Below are positions 54,095 to 62,861 of a stretch of DNA of 64,000 bases, one piece after another. Source of the DNA: Paraburkholderia rhizosphaerae (GTDB lineage: Bacteria > Pseudomonadota > Gammaproteobacteria > Burkholderiales > Burkholderiaceae); NCBI RefSeq assembly GCF_004366595.1, contig NZ_SORE01000014.1, positions 62,001-126,000 on the forward strand, written 5' to 3'. The notes under the pieces were generated by a model. The model saw nothing but the letters and a program-made list of their open reading frames with translations, searched no databases and was not told where the DNA came from. Each line of letters opens with the position of its first letter. Within the stretch, counting starts at the first letter, position 1. The position numbers and the translations under genes are program-made.

Positions 54095-55101
54095 CACCGC
54101 ACCAGGAATCCATACGCCAACGGGTCCCGCTCATCGACAATCCAGTTTGCAAACCCGCAAATAAACGCATCGCCTTCGATCTCCGGAATCACCGCATCGA
54201 ACCGATCGAGCTTCGTCTCGCGCAACACGCGCCCGCGGAAGATCGTGCCGATTACCGATTCATTGACAAGCGTCTGCCCTTCCTTCAACTGCCCGCGCAA
54301 ATAGAGTTGCGCGACACGCCCCGCGGTACCCGACCCGGTCGGTGACCGATCGACCTCGCGATCCGCAAACACGCAGCAATTCGCCTGCGTCGACCCGGCG
54401 TGCCTCGGCGCGTTATCGACAATCGTCCCATAAACATGATTGATCTCGGGAATGAGCGGATGCTGCACTTTGACCGCCTCATTCACCGCACGCTTTACTT
54501 CCGCGCCGAAGCGAATCAGCCTTTCGATCTCCGATTCCCGCACCGCAAGTTCGAACGGCACCCCGGACGTATAGAAGTAAAACGCGCCGCCAAACGCGAT
54601 ATCGCCACGCACCTCACCGAAGCTCGGCGTGCGTACGGTCACATCCCGCTCCCAGATAAACGACGGAACGTTGACAAACCGCACGCTGCCCGCGTGCGTG
54701 CCGTCCCATTTGACAAACGCTTCGATAAACCCGCACGGCGCGTCGATGCCGACGCGCGTTTCCGGCTCGGTCCGCTCGACCCAGCCGAGTGACACCGCTG
54801 CCGTCGCAAGCGCAATCACGCCGTGACCGCAATGATCGCTATATCCCTCGTTATGAACAAAGATGATGCCGAAATCCGCGCCTTCACTGACTGCGTCGGT
54901 CAGATACCCGCCATACATGTCGGCATGCCCGCGCGGCTCGAGAATCAGTGCGCGGCGCAGATGGTCCGCATGTTCCTTGAGCCAGGCGCGCCGCTCCACG
55001 ATCGTCTTCCCCGGAATTTTCGGCAACCCACTGGTGACGATCCGAAATGGCTCGCCCGCCGTGTGCACTTCAACCGTGCTGATGACGCGGTTCAGTTTCA
55101 T
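54094..55101 (-). CDS. Trans-3-hydroxy-L-proline dehydratase (proline racemase family)
   Basis: 335 residues from the ATG at 55101, beginning MKLNRVISTVEVHTAGEPFR. The first catalytic site is conserved (DHCGHG, Cys91). The second catalytic Cys of proline racemases is replaced: RSPTGSGTAGR has Thr255 where racemases have Cys. Cys/Thr is the established mark of trans-3-hydroxyproline dehydratases (EC 4.2.1.77), as opposed to Cys/Cys racemases and epimerases. Product is delta1-pyrroline-2-carboxylate, consumed by the next gene (translational overlap). Cytoplasmic. The open frame upstream to 56040 lies opposite the divergent regulator and is not coding. Confidence 0.92.
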   Translation of the reverse strand: MKLNRVISTVEVHTAGEPFRIVTSGLPKIPGKTIVERRAWLKEHADHLRRALILEPRGHADMYGGYLTDAVSEGADFGIIFVHNEGYSDHCGHGVIALATAAVSLGWVERTEPETRVGIDAPCGFIEAFVKWDGTHAGSVRFVNVPSFIWERDVTVRTPSFGEVRGDIAFGGAFYFYTSGVPFELAVRESEIERLIRFGAEVKRAVNEAVKVQHPLIPEINHVYGTIVDNAPRHAGSTQANCCVFADREVDRSPTGSGTAGRVAQLYLRGQLKEGQTLVNESVIGTIFRGRVLRETKLDRFDAVIPEIEGDAFICGFANWIVDERDPLAYGFLVR

Positions 55102-55214
55102 GATCGTGCGCCGCCCTGCATCGCGCGCGGCAACTCGAACGATTGATCCTTTATGCAGACCATTGTTGTCTCCGACTCGACCTGTTCTATACTGGTGCTG
55201 AATGTAGACCAGCC

Positions 55215-55233
55215 TTGGTTCCATATCAACCAA
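55215..55233. promoter_or_regulatory. Inverted repeat TTGGTT-N7-AACCAA
   Basis: Perfect 6-bp arms at 55215-55220 and 55228-55233, in the 201-nt region between the divergent dehydratase and GntR genes. A typical size and position for a GntR/FCD regulator operator or one half of a double site. Confidence 0.5.
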
Positions 55234-55254
55234 TTTCAAAATTTGCGTGCTCAA

Positions 55255-55276
55255 ACTGGTCAGATTTCTGATCAGT
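55255..55276. promoter_or_regulatory. 22-bp imperfect palindrome, candidate GntR operator
   Basis: ACTGGTCAGA-TT-TCTGATCAGT is symmetric in 9 of 10 pairs (the site also reads as two CTGRTCAG repeats). It is 27 nt upstream of the GntR start and 154 nt from the dehydratase start, so it could repress both divergent promoters. Second candidate in the same region, next to that at 55215. Confidence 0.55.
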
Positions 55277-55302
55277 CGTGTGTGCGTGTTGCGAATCCGG
55301 TC

Positions 55303-56034
55303 ATGACATTGCTGCCACCAGACAACCCTTTTCGACCCAAGCAGATCTACGAGCAGGTCGCCGAGCGAATGCGTATAGACATCCGCACTGGTCAGTTCGC
55401 GCCCGAATCGCGCCTGCCGTCCGAGCGCGAACTGGCTGCGCGCTTCGGCGTCGGCCGGCCCGCGGTGCGCGAGGCGATTGGTGCGCTGCAGAACGAAGGG
55501 CTGGTGTTGACGCGGCGCAACTCCGGCACCTACGTGTGCAGCGACGCGCCGCAGCGGCTCGCGACCGCTCCCGCGACCGGCGGCGCGCCGTCTGGTGCCG
55601 ACTTCAGCCCCACCTCCGCGCTCGACGTGCGCTCGGTGCTCGAACCGGCGATCGCGCGGCGTGCCGCGATGCACGCGCAGCGCGATGCGATCGCCGAGCA
55701 TTACCTCGCACAGATGGACTCGATCACCGATGTCAACGATGCCGCGCAACGCGCGCTGTGGAACGACAGCGACCGGCTGTTCCACCGCCAGCTCGCAGTG
55801 ATGACCGGCGACGCACTGTTCGTGAAAATCGCCGACGAAGTCGCGAAGGCAATGAACCAGCCGCTGTGGAAGCGGCTGAAGGACGACGCGATCTACGACA
55901 TCGGCCGCATTCGCCTCTATGTGTCCGAGCACCGGCTGATCTACGAGGCGATCGTCAACGGAGATGGCGACGCGGCGGCGTTCTATGTCGAGCAGCACAT
56001 CATGCGCGTGCGCCGGGATATTGCACCCAAATGA
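55303..56034 (+). CDS. GntR-family regulator, FadR/FCD subfamily
   Basis: 243 residues from the ATG at 55303 (MTLLPPDNPFRPKQIYEQVA). Winged HTH: GQFAPESRLPSERELAARFG, then GRPAVREAIGALQNEGLV. The FCD effector domain has DVRSVLEPAIARRAA and histidines (RLFHRQLAVMTG, SEHRLIYEAIV) for a metal/ligand site. Divergent from the hydroxyproline genes, with two operator candidates between. Presumably repressed until trans-3-hydroxy-L-proline or Pyr2C accumulates. The extension upstream of 55303 runs through the operators and is not coding. Confidence 0.91.
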   Translation: MTLLPPDNPFRPKQIYEQVAERMRIDIRTGQFAPESRLPSERELAARFGVGRPAVREAIGALQNEGLVLTRRNSGTYVCSDAPQRLATAPATGGAPSGADFSPTSALDVRSVLEPAIARRAAMHAQRDAIAEHYLAQMDSITDVNDAAQRALWNDSDRLFHRQLAVMTGDALFVKIADEVAKAMNQPLWKRLKDDAIYDIGRIRLYVSEHRLIYEAIVNGDGDAAAFYVEQHIMRVRRDIAPK

Positions 56035-56220
56035 GTGCACCCAAATGAGCGCACCCCAATGAGCGCCAGCGAATGAGCGCCTCCCCGCGGCCGCACCGAA
56101 GTCATCGCATCAAGATGAGCACACTCGAGCCGGGCAAGCCGAGCTAAATCATGCGTATCGAAGTGAAGCGGACGCTGCGTTGCGACCGCGCAATGTGTTA
56201 CGCGTCAATCCAGTAGTCAT

Positions 56221-56265
56221 CCTGATGCATTGTGCATCCCATTCCTCGCTAGAATACGCATCAGG
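56221..56265. promoter_or_regulatory. Nested inverted repeats upstream of the BetR-receiver gene
   Basis: GATGCA-TTG-TGCATC (56224-56229 / 56233-56238, perfect) lies inside a wider repeat: CCTGATGC at 56221-56228 pairs with GCATCAGG at 56258-56265. They lie just before the ATG at 56278, so they can act as an operator or hairpin leader. The frame giving a start at 56230 overlaps them. Confidence 0.5.
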
Positions 56266-56277
56266 CGCCAATGCCAA

Positions 56278-57165
56278 ATGAATAACTCAACGACTGAACA
56301 ATCATCCAGCATGTCCACCGACGCCCAATCCCCGGATTCCCTCGCAGTCGCGGAACGCGTGCGCGAACTGATGAGCCGGCATGGCATCGCGAAGCGCCAG
56401 CAGACCAGTGAGTTGTGCCGCATTCTGGACCTGAGCTTTTCGCAAGGCCATCGCAAATTGCGCGGCAATAGCCCGTGGACGTTGTCGCAAATCCGCAAAG
56501 TCGCCGAGGTGTTCGACGAACCGGCCGCGCAGCTGTTCGGCGCGCAGACGCTCGATCCCGGCATGGTCGGCGCAACCGCCCAGGAAGCGACGTTCTCGAT
56601 CGGTTCGGTCGAGCTCGCCTGCATCGCGTGGGTCGGTGCGCCGATCGAACCCGGCAGCCGCCCGGAATTCATCGCGTGGGTCAAGCACGACCAGTGGCGC
56701 GTCGTGCGCTGCGACGGCGCGCTTTACCAGAACGCGTTCGAAGTGCACAAGATCGAGATTTACCCGCGCCGCGCGGAAAGCGACAAGCCGCTGATCGCCG
56801 TCGTCGACGACGACCGTGCATCCGCCGACAACCTGCGCGATTACCTGGAGCGCAGCGGCTACGCGGCCGTCGCAATCTACGGTCTCGCGGCGTTCAACGA
56901 ATCGCTGCAGGCGCAGGTGTTCGACGGTGTCGTGATCGACTGGCTGTTCGGCAATCAGACGTCCGCGCAGGCGATTCGCGCGGTGCGCGCGTCTGAAAAC
57001 CCGGATGCGCCGGTTTTCGTGCTGACCGGCGAACTGCTGACCGGCAAGGCCAGCGAATCGGATATCAGCGAGATCGTGCGCACATTCGATGTCGCCTGCT
57101 ATGAAAAGCCCGCGCGGATGGCCATCCTCGTTGCCGATCTGTCCAAACGGCTGCGGCGCTTATAA
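56278..57165 (+). CDS. BetR-type HTH protein with C-terminal response-regulator receiver
   Basis: 295 residues from the ATG at 56278 (another ATG at 56311). Residues ~20-140 form a BetR-like HTH region: ELMSRHGIAKRQQTSELCRI, then SFSQGHRKLRGNSPWTLSQIRKVAEVF. The receiver domain is from ~175: DDDRASADNLRDYLERSGY with the acidic pocket, phospho-Asp in VVIDWLFG, and the conserved Lys in YEKPARM. This order (DNA-binding head first, receiver last) is reversed relative to most response regulators. Convergent with the hybrid kinase, ends 7 nt apart, which is probably its partner. Confidence 0.88.
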   Translation: MNNSTTEQSSSMSTDAQSPDSLAVAERVRELMSRHGIAKRQQTSELCRILDLSFSQGHRKLRGNSPWTLSQIRKVAEVFDEPAAQLFGAQTLDPGMVGATAQEATFSIGSVELACIAWVGAPIEPGSRPEFIAWVKHDQWRVVRCDGALYQNAFEVHKIEIYPRRAESDKPLIAVVDDDRASADNLRDYLERSGYAAVAIYGLAAFNESLQAQVFDGVVIDWLFGNQTSAQAIRAVRASENPDAPVFVLTGELLTGKASESDISEIVRTFDVACYEKPARMAILVADLSKRLRRL

Positions 57166-57172
57166 GCGCTCA

Positions 57173-59176
57173 TCACGCGACTGCGGCCGCACCGCCGCTC
57201 CGCCCGGTCAGCGCACGCTGGATCGCGGCCTGCAGCACGTCGTAGCGCACCGGCTTGGTCAGATAGTCGAAGAAAAGATCGGCGGCCGCGTGCATCTGCA
57301 ATCCGGGCGTGTAAGCGGTCACCGCGATCACGGGCACATGCTGCGCACGCGCATCGTGCGCGGCAAACTCATGGATGAACGCATAGCCGTCCTTGTCCGG
57401 CATCTGCAGGTCGAGCAGGATCAACTCGCACTGCCGCGTCGCAAGCCATTCGTGCGCGGCGTCCGCGCTGCCCACCACCGCGCCGCCGTAACCCATATGC
57501 TCGACCATCTCGCATAGCGACTCGCGCACCAGCTGATTGTCGTCGACGATCAGCACGCGCGGCCGCGCGCCGCGCTGCTGCGCATGCGCTGCCACGCGCG
57601 GCGCCACCGGTGGCGCGACCGGCTTCACCGGAATCGTCACCGTGAACGTCGTGCCTTCGCCGATGCGGCTGTCCACCGCAATCCGGCCGCCGAACAGATC
57701 GACGAGACCCTGGACAATCGCCAGTCCCATCCCCGCGCCATCGAAACGCCGCGTACGCCGCTCGTCGAGACGAGTGAACTCCTTGAAAATCAAAGGAATC
57801 TGCTCGGTCGGTACGCCTGGTCCGGTATCGCGGACGACGACCGCCAGCGCATCCGCATGCTGCTCGAAACGCAGCGTGACGGCGCCTCGCTCGGTATAAC
57901 GGATCGCATTCGTCACCAGGTTGGTGACGATCTGCCGGATTCGATGCGGGTCCGACTCGACCAGGCCGGCGACGCCGCTCGCGCCGCTCTCGAACGCCAG
58001 ACCGCGCGCATGCGCCGCCGGTTCGCTCTCATCGACCACCGACGCAAGCAACTCGCGTGGGTCGAACTGCTCATGCCGCAGTTCGAGCTTGCCCGCGCCG
58101 AGGCGTGCGTAATCGGTCAGATCCTTCATCTGGGTCTCGAGCTGCCGCGCGGCGGTCTCGAGGCGCCGGATCACCTTGCGATCCGCGTCGGAATGGACCG
58201 TGAAGCCAAGCAACTCGATCGACGACACGATTGCGTGCAGCGGTGTGCGCAACTCATGACTGATCATGCCGAGGAACGCGTCCTTCGCAAGACTTGCTTC
58301 GCGCGCCGCCTGGGTCGCCTCATGCTCGGCATCGAGCGCCGCGCGTTGCTGCTGGATCAGCTTCGTGCGGCGCCGCGCGTTCACGACCAGTTGCACGCTC
58401 GCGGCCGCGGACAGCATCAGCAGCACGACGCCGGCAACGAACAGCAAGCGCCGCTTCGCGATGAAATCCGTGCTCAGCGCCGCGCGGTCCGCCACTTCGG
58501 AAAAGCGGCGGCTCAAGGCGAGATCGTTGAGTTTTTCCCAGTGACGGCGCAATTCCAGCACGATCTTGTCCGCCAGCATCGGGTCGCGCGGCAGCGCATC
58601 GAGCGTCGGCTCGAGTGCGTCGAGCATCGCGGTCAGCTTCTGGATTTCCAGTTGCTGCTGCTCCGCAAGCGCCGCCTGAGCGGCGAGCTGGCGCGTCGAA
58701 CCCGCCATCACGCGCAGCTTCGACTGCAGCAGGTGATACTGCAGCCGCAACTGCGCATAGTTGCCGTCGATACCCGTTTCGTACTGCAGCAGCTGGCTCT
58801 CGAGCCGCGCGTAAGCGATCTGCAGTTGCGCGGCGTCCCAGTAGAAGCCGTCATAGGCGGCGGCGCGCTCGGTCAAGCGCGGGTTGAGCAGCGACGAATA
58901 CAGCAGGTAGCCGATCGCCGCAGTTGGCGCGGCGAGCGCGGTCAGCCAGATCAGCGCATAGACGACACGCCGCCGCCACGGATGTGGCGAGCGGCGCGTC
59001 AGCGGTTGCACGGTGGCGCACGCAGTGGTCGACGGGTCCGCGGCGGGCTGACCATCGGCCGGCTTGTCCGTGGCGGACCGCCCCGTGGCTGGGTGTCCGT
59101 CACGCGGCCGCCCCGTGGTTGCGCACCCGTCATCCGGCCGCCTCGCGGACGGCTGTCTGTCGGATGGCCGCCCCAT
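57173..59176 (-). CDS. Hybrid sensor histidine kinase with C-terminal receiver
   Basis: 667 residues from the ATG at 59176, overlapping the stop of the oxidoreductase-like gene by one base. A Gly/Pro/Arg/Asp-rich imperfect repeat tail (about 1-60) precedes TM1 (~70-95). A helical periplasmic sensor region and TM2 (~240-265, LLFVAGVVLLMLSAAAS) follow. Kinase core: H box MISHELRTPLHAIVSSIEL, N box TNLVTNAIRYTERG, G1 DTGPGVP, G2 FDGAGMGLAIV. The C-terminal receiver has phospho-Asp in LILLDLQMPDKDG and a conserved Lys in DYLTKPVRY. Probable partner of the adjacent BetR-receiver protein. Confidence 0.93.
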   Translation of the reverse strand: MGRPSDRQPSARRPDDGCATTGRPRDGHPATGRSATDKPADGQPAADPSTTACATVQPLTRRSPHPWRRRVVYALIWLTALAAPTAAIGYLLYSSLLNPRLTERAAAYDGFYWDAAQLQIAYARLESQLLQYETGIDGNYAQLRLQYHLLQSKLRVMAGSTRQLAAQAALAEQQQLEIQKLTAMLDALEPTLDALPRDPMLADKIVLELRRHWEKLNDLALSRRFSEVADRAALSTDFIAKRRLLFVAGVVLLMLSAAASVQLVVNARRRTKLIQQQRAALDAEHEATQAAREASLAKDAFLGMISHELRTPLHAIVSSIELLGFTVHSDADRKVIRRLETAARQLETQMKDLTDYARLGAGKLELRHEQFDPRELLASVVDESEPAAHARGLAFESGASGVAGLVESDPHRIRQIVTNLVTNAIRYTERGAVTLRFEQHADALAVVVRDTGPGVPTEQIPLIFKEFTRLDERRTRRFDGAGMGLAIVQGLVDLFGGRIAVDSRIGEGTTFTVTIPVKPVAPPVAPRVAAHAQQRGARPRVLIVDDNQLVRESLCEMVEHMGYGGAVVGSADAAHEWLATRQCELILLDLQMPDKDGYAFIHEFAAHDARAQHVPVIAVTAYTPGLQMHAAADLFFDYLTKPVRYDVLQAAIQRALTGRSGGAAAVA

Positions 59177-59709
59177 CACTTGACGATCAGAGCCTTGATC
59201 TGCCATACGAATTTCGCATCGGCCGTCGCGCCGGTCAGTTCCGCCGGGTATGCGTCGCGCGGATAAATCAGAAAGAGCGGCCCGAAATCGCTGATCTTCA
59301 GCCGCTTGCCGTTCATGCTATACGCGACGATCACACCATAGTGCCCGGTGTCCGACAGCGGCACGGTGTACGTGTAGTCATCGTAGGTGTGCACCTCAAC
59401 ACGATCGCCATACGCGCCCACCTTCGTCAGAATATCCGCGAGCAATGGGCCCGTGAAGGTCGACCTCGGCGTCCACGATGTCGACGTCGTAATCGAATGC
59501 GACGGCAACGCGAGAATCTGCGCCTCCGAAAAGTGGAACACATGATGCCCGGCGTCGTTCGTCCGCTCGATCTTGCCGGAGACATCGAGCGACATCGGTG
59601 TCGCACGCGCTGTTGCCGCGCAGCATGCGAGCAGCGCAATCATAAGCCCGTAAGAGGCGGTCCTTATCGTGCGGCGCGTAGGCCGCGCTATCCCGTGTGT
59701 TTCCCGCAT
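59176..59709 (-). CDS. Exported molybdopterin-oxidoreductase-like (sulfite-oxidase fold) protein
   Basis: 177 residues from the ATG at 59709. Signal peptide: MRETHGIARPTRRTIRTASY with a hydrophobic core (GLMIALLACCAATARA) and cleavage after ARA. The mature part (LDVSGKIERTNDAGHHVFHF, then PRSTFTGPLLADILTKVGAY, and HTYDDYTYTVPLSDTGHYGV) matches the Oxidored_molyb/SUOX-like fold. It is too short to be a full cofactor-binding enzyme, so a redox- or ligand-sensing periplasmic protein is likely. Translationally coupled to the hybrid kinase gene, suggesting a sensory accessory role. Confidence 0.8.
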   Translation of the reverse strand: MRETHGIARPTRRTIRTASYGLMIALLACCAATARATPMSLDVSGKIERTNDAGHHVFHFSEAQILALPSHSITTSTSWTPRSTFTGPLLADILTKVGAYGDRVEVHTYDDYTYTVPLSDTGHYGVIVAYSMNGKRLKISDFGPLFLIYPRDAYPAELTGATADAKFVWQIKALIVK

Positions 59710-59927
59710 GGTCTGGCCTTTTCTTTTTCCATTGTTTGTTGTGGTTCGCCGCGCGCATCGGCAGTTCGAAGCACGTTTTCGGTGAACCGCATGCATAATA
59801 TCGCCTCCATCCCGAAAAAGCCGGCCGATAGGCCGCCGATACGCGCATCGAACCATCAGCCCCTTTTGAACCTGCGCTCGCGCCCCTGAACCTCAACCGC
59901 GCCACTGAACGCAAACGAACGCCAGCC

Positions 59928-60875
59928 ATGAAAAAGCCCGTTCTCCCGCTCACTTACGAACAGCTCGACCACTGGATCGAATCGCTACAGCCAGCCTTGC
60001 TGACCGAAGAGTTTTCGGCCGCGATCGGCATTCTGCGCGGTGGCGCGCCGCTCGCGTTGATGGCGTCGCACAGCATCGGCGTACCGGTCGCGTTCCTGAG
60101 CTACGACCGCCGTGCCCGGTACGTGACGTGGGATTCGTCACTGCCGCTGCCGTCGCCGGGTTCGAAAGTGCTGCTATGCGAAGACATTGCGGGCCGCGGC
60201 TTCACGCTGGTCGATTGCATCGCGTTTCTCGAGCAGCATGGCCTGGTCGTGAAGACGCTGACCGGCGCGTTCGACGAACTGAGCCGCATCCGTCCGGACT
60301 TCGCGAACGATGCGACCGGCTATTTCGCGCTGTTCCCGTGGGAGCGTCAGGCGTATACCGAGGGCTATCGCGAGGACTGGCTGCAAGTCGAAGCCGGCGA
60401 TGTGAAGGCGATGGCGAAGGATCACGAATATGCGACCTACGCGATCGACCTCGACGGCATTCTGCTGCCGGACGTGCCGCTGTCCCGCTATGACGCGGAC
60501 CTGTCCGCGGCGCTCAGCGAACGCGATGCGCTGCAGCCGTTCGACGTGCTGCCGGGCATCGATCTCGAACATGTGCGCGCGGTGATCACCGGGCGTCCGC
60601 AGACCGACGTCGACCGCACCCGCGCGTGGCTCGAGCGCCACGGCTTCGGCCATCTCGAACTGGTGATGCGCGTGCCCGACGCGCACGACGAAACGCCAAT
60701 GGGGGCAGCGGCTCACAAGGCCGCCGCTGCGTTGCGCTGCGGTGTCACGCATTTTATCGAGAGCGATCCGGTGCAGGCGATGCGCATCGCCCAGGCGGCG
60801 CCGCTGCTGCGCGTAATCTGGTGGGATGCGGCGACGCGGACCGGCACGCTGGTGAGCGCATCAAGCTGGCGCTAG
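59928..60875 (+). CDS. Phosphoribosyltransferase-like / HAD-like two-domain protein
   Basis: 315 residues. N-terminal ~1-150 is a PRTase fold: GILRGGAPLALMASHSIGVP, then LLCEDIAGRGFTLVDCIAF, with the PRPP-type loop where the usual D-D is E-D (C-E-D-I-A-G-R-G). C-terminal ~175-315 is HAD-like: TYAIDLDGILLPD (D-x-D-G motif I), AVITGRPQTDVDRTRAWLER (motif II Thr) and FIESDPVQAMRIA (later acidic motif). A PRTase fused to a HAD phosphatase suggests nucleotide or phosphoribosyl intermediate handling in a salvage or modified-nucleotide pathway. Neighbours give no clue. Single-copy, no operon. Confidence 0.82.
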   Translation: MKKPVLPLTYEQLDHWIESLQPALLTEEFSAAIGILRGGAPLALMASHSIGVPVAFLSYDRRARYVTWDSSLPLPSPGSKVLLCEDIAGRGFTLVDCIAFLEQHGLVVKTLTGAFDELSRIRPDFANDATGYFALFPWERQAYTEGYREDWLQVEAGDVKAMAKDHEYATYAIDLDGILLPDVPLSRYDADLSAALSERDALQPFDVLPGIDLEHVRAVITGRPQTDVDRTRAWLERHGFGHLELVMRVPDAHDETPMGAAAHKAAAALRCGVTHFIESDPVQAMRIAQAAPLLRVIWWDAATRTGTLVSASSWR

Positions 60876-60958
60876 TTGAGATGTTCTGGCGCAATACCGC
60901 CGGGCGCGTACACCGCAAGTCATCCACGCCCGCTTTCGTTCAGGCAGTGCCGCTTCGT

Positions 60959-62641
60959 TCATTGCGCGTCGTCAGCCGGCTCCAGCGCATCCCCTAACTC
61001 CAGATGCCGCGCCGCGCGTTGCGACGCGACGACGATCAGCTTCATCGTTGCGCGCGTCGCACCGACGAACAGCTTGCGCGCGCTGCGCTCGTCGAAGGTA
61101 TCGAAATCCACTTCGGTGAGAATCACGCAAGGCGCGGCCTGCCCCTTGAAACGGTAGATCGATTCGAGCAGCACGTCGCCGTCGCGGTACTCGGGGCTGC
61201 CGAACAGATCGTATTTGCCGGTGAAGCTGCGCAGCCGGTGCGGGCCCAACTGGTCAAGCGCCGCAAGCACCGAGCCTTCGCGCCCGCGAAACGACAGCAC
61301 GACGATGTCCTGTTTGCGAAAACCAAGCGATAGCGCCTGCGTAATCGCACGTTTGGTCGCGTCGACGCAGCTTTGCCCGGCGTCATCTTCGTCGTAGGTC
61401 GACAGCGCGATGTCGGAGCCGTCGAATGGACTTGCCGCGGTGAGCCCCGCCGCGAGCGGCACGGACGCGCCGACGACGTCGCGCAGGTAGTCGAGAATGT
61501 CGCGCGGACTGCGGTAGTTCGTCGATTCCTTCAGCACGGTCCAGCCCGGCAACGCGACGGGTTCGCGCATATACAGGTTCTGCAACGGATCCTCCAGCCA
61601 CCACCACGCGCCGCCTGGCCGCAGCACACGTTCGAGCGGCGGCACCCAGGTCTCGCGGAAATCCTGCCCTTCGTCGACGATCAACACATCGAATTGCCAG
61701 CCTGCGTCGATTGGCGTTTGCGCGAACACCGTTTCGAGTTGCTCGAACACGTCAGGCGACGCGAAATCCGGCGCGCGGCCGCTGTCGCGCGCAATCCAGT
61801 CGCACAGCTGGTGATAGTTCGCGACCTTCGCCTCGGGCGGTGCGACGCGCGCAATGTGATCGGCCAGCGGACGGTTGAAGCACACGTATAGCGGCCGTTC
61901 GCCGCGCGCGACCGCGTCTTTCATCACCTGCACGGCGAGCTGCGTCTTGCCGGAGCCGGCAGTGCCGATCACGCGCAGCCGGAACGGCGCGAACTCGAGG
62001 CGCCGCGCCCACGTCGCGAGACCGCCGGCGAGGCGCGTGACGAGCGTACCCGCCTGCCCGACGAGCGCACTCGCATCGGGCGTGAGCGACAGTTCGTCGG
62101 CGAGGAAATGATGAATTTTCGGCGCGCAGGGCAAACGCGGCTCATCGGCTGGCAGCGCGTCGCGGATAATCGCCGCGAGCCGCTCCTTGCGCGCCGCATC
62201 GACGATTCGTGACGGGTCCACCCCCGCGATCGCCGCATCTTTCACCCGATGATCAGGGCAGTACAGCAGCCCTTCGATGAAATACGCGCCCGCGCCGAAT
62301 GCCGCGGTGAACCGCCGGTGCAATCCTTCGACGGTGCGTGCGAGCGCGATCGCGACATTGCGCTCGGTCTGCAGATACGCCTTCACAAGCCCCTTCGGGG
62401 TTTCGCGCAGGAAGCCAGTTTTCTGCTCGATGATCACCACGCGTCCCGATGGCCCGACAATTACGAAATTCGCTTCGCCGTAGACCGAAAAGCCGTCGTT
62501 GACGCGTGTCCAGTGCACGCCGTGATACACCGTGTAGCCGGCGGGCAGCGCCTGTTCGAGCAGCGCGAGCGTTTCGCTCTCGCGCGCCGCGGCGCCGGTG
62601 GCGGCGACATGCTTCCAGTCGTCGGGAACGATACGGGCCAT
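60959..62641 (-). CDS. NERD nuclease-related / superfamily 1 helicase-like protein
   Basis: 560 residues. N-terminal ~30-135 is NERD-type nuclease fold (FSVYGEANFVIVGPSGRVVIIEQKTGFL, read as two parts, ANFVIVGPSGRVV and IIEQKTG, giving the E-x-K element). Walker A is IGTAGSGKTQLAV (~225-232) and Walker B VDEGQDF (~320). SF1 motifs IV-VI appear as ESTNYRSPRDILDYLRD, YRFKGQAAPCVIL and LFVGATRATMKLIVVAS. No N-terminal signal or membrane segment. Probable DNA/RNA-processing or repair helicase-nuclease. NERD-helicases are also found in defence contexts, though nothing else here indicates a defence island. Confidence 0.86.
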   Translation of the reverse strand: MARIVPDDWKHVAATGAAARESETLALLEQALPAGYTVYHGVHWTRVNDGFSVYGEANFVIVGPSGRVVIIEQKTGFLRETPKGLVKAYLQTERNVAIALARTVEGLHRRFTAAFGAGAYFIEGLLYCPDHRVKDAAIAGVDPSRIVDAARKERLAAIIRDALPADEPRLPCAPKIHHFLADELSLTPDASALVGQAGTLVTRLAGGLATWARRLEFAPFRLRVIGTAGSGKTQLAVQVMKDAVARGERPLYVCFNRPLADHIARVAPPEAKVANYHQLCDWIARDSGRAPDFASPDVFEQLETVFAQTPIDAGWQFDVLIVDEGQDFRETWVPPLERVLRPGGAWWWLEDPLQNLYMREPVALPGWTVLKESTNYRSPRDILDYLRDVVGASVPLAAGLTAASPFDGSDIALSTYDEDDAGQSCVDATKRAITQALSLGFRKQDIVVLSFRGREGSVLAALDQLGPHRLRSFTGKYDLFGSPEYRDGDVLLESIYRFKGQAAPCVILTEVDFDTFDERSARKLFVGATRATMKLIVVASQRAARHLELGDALEPADDAQ

Positions 62642-62861
62642 GCAATGCCTCGTCGTGATGGACTTCGATGGGTGGCTGTGGGTGTGCCTGGTGCGTCTGC
62701 GGGTCCCCGCCGTTGCCGCCTCGCGAGGGACCGCTCATTGTACGCAATGCGAATCGCAGCATGCTTCGAGCTTCGGTAGGATGATTTCGCTTCGTGTATC
62801 GTTAACCGTCGAACGCCGCGCGCGCGCGTGGCTTGCCAAACTGTAATGTCAGAAGGGACTT

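Noticed and set aside
57584-59266. 560-codon plus-strand open frame opposite the hybrid kinase
   Set aside because: Antisense shadow of a kinase with all motifs intact; the translation is Arg/His/Gln-rich low-complexity sequence.
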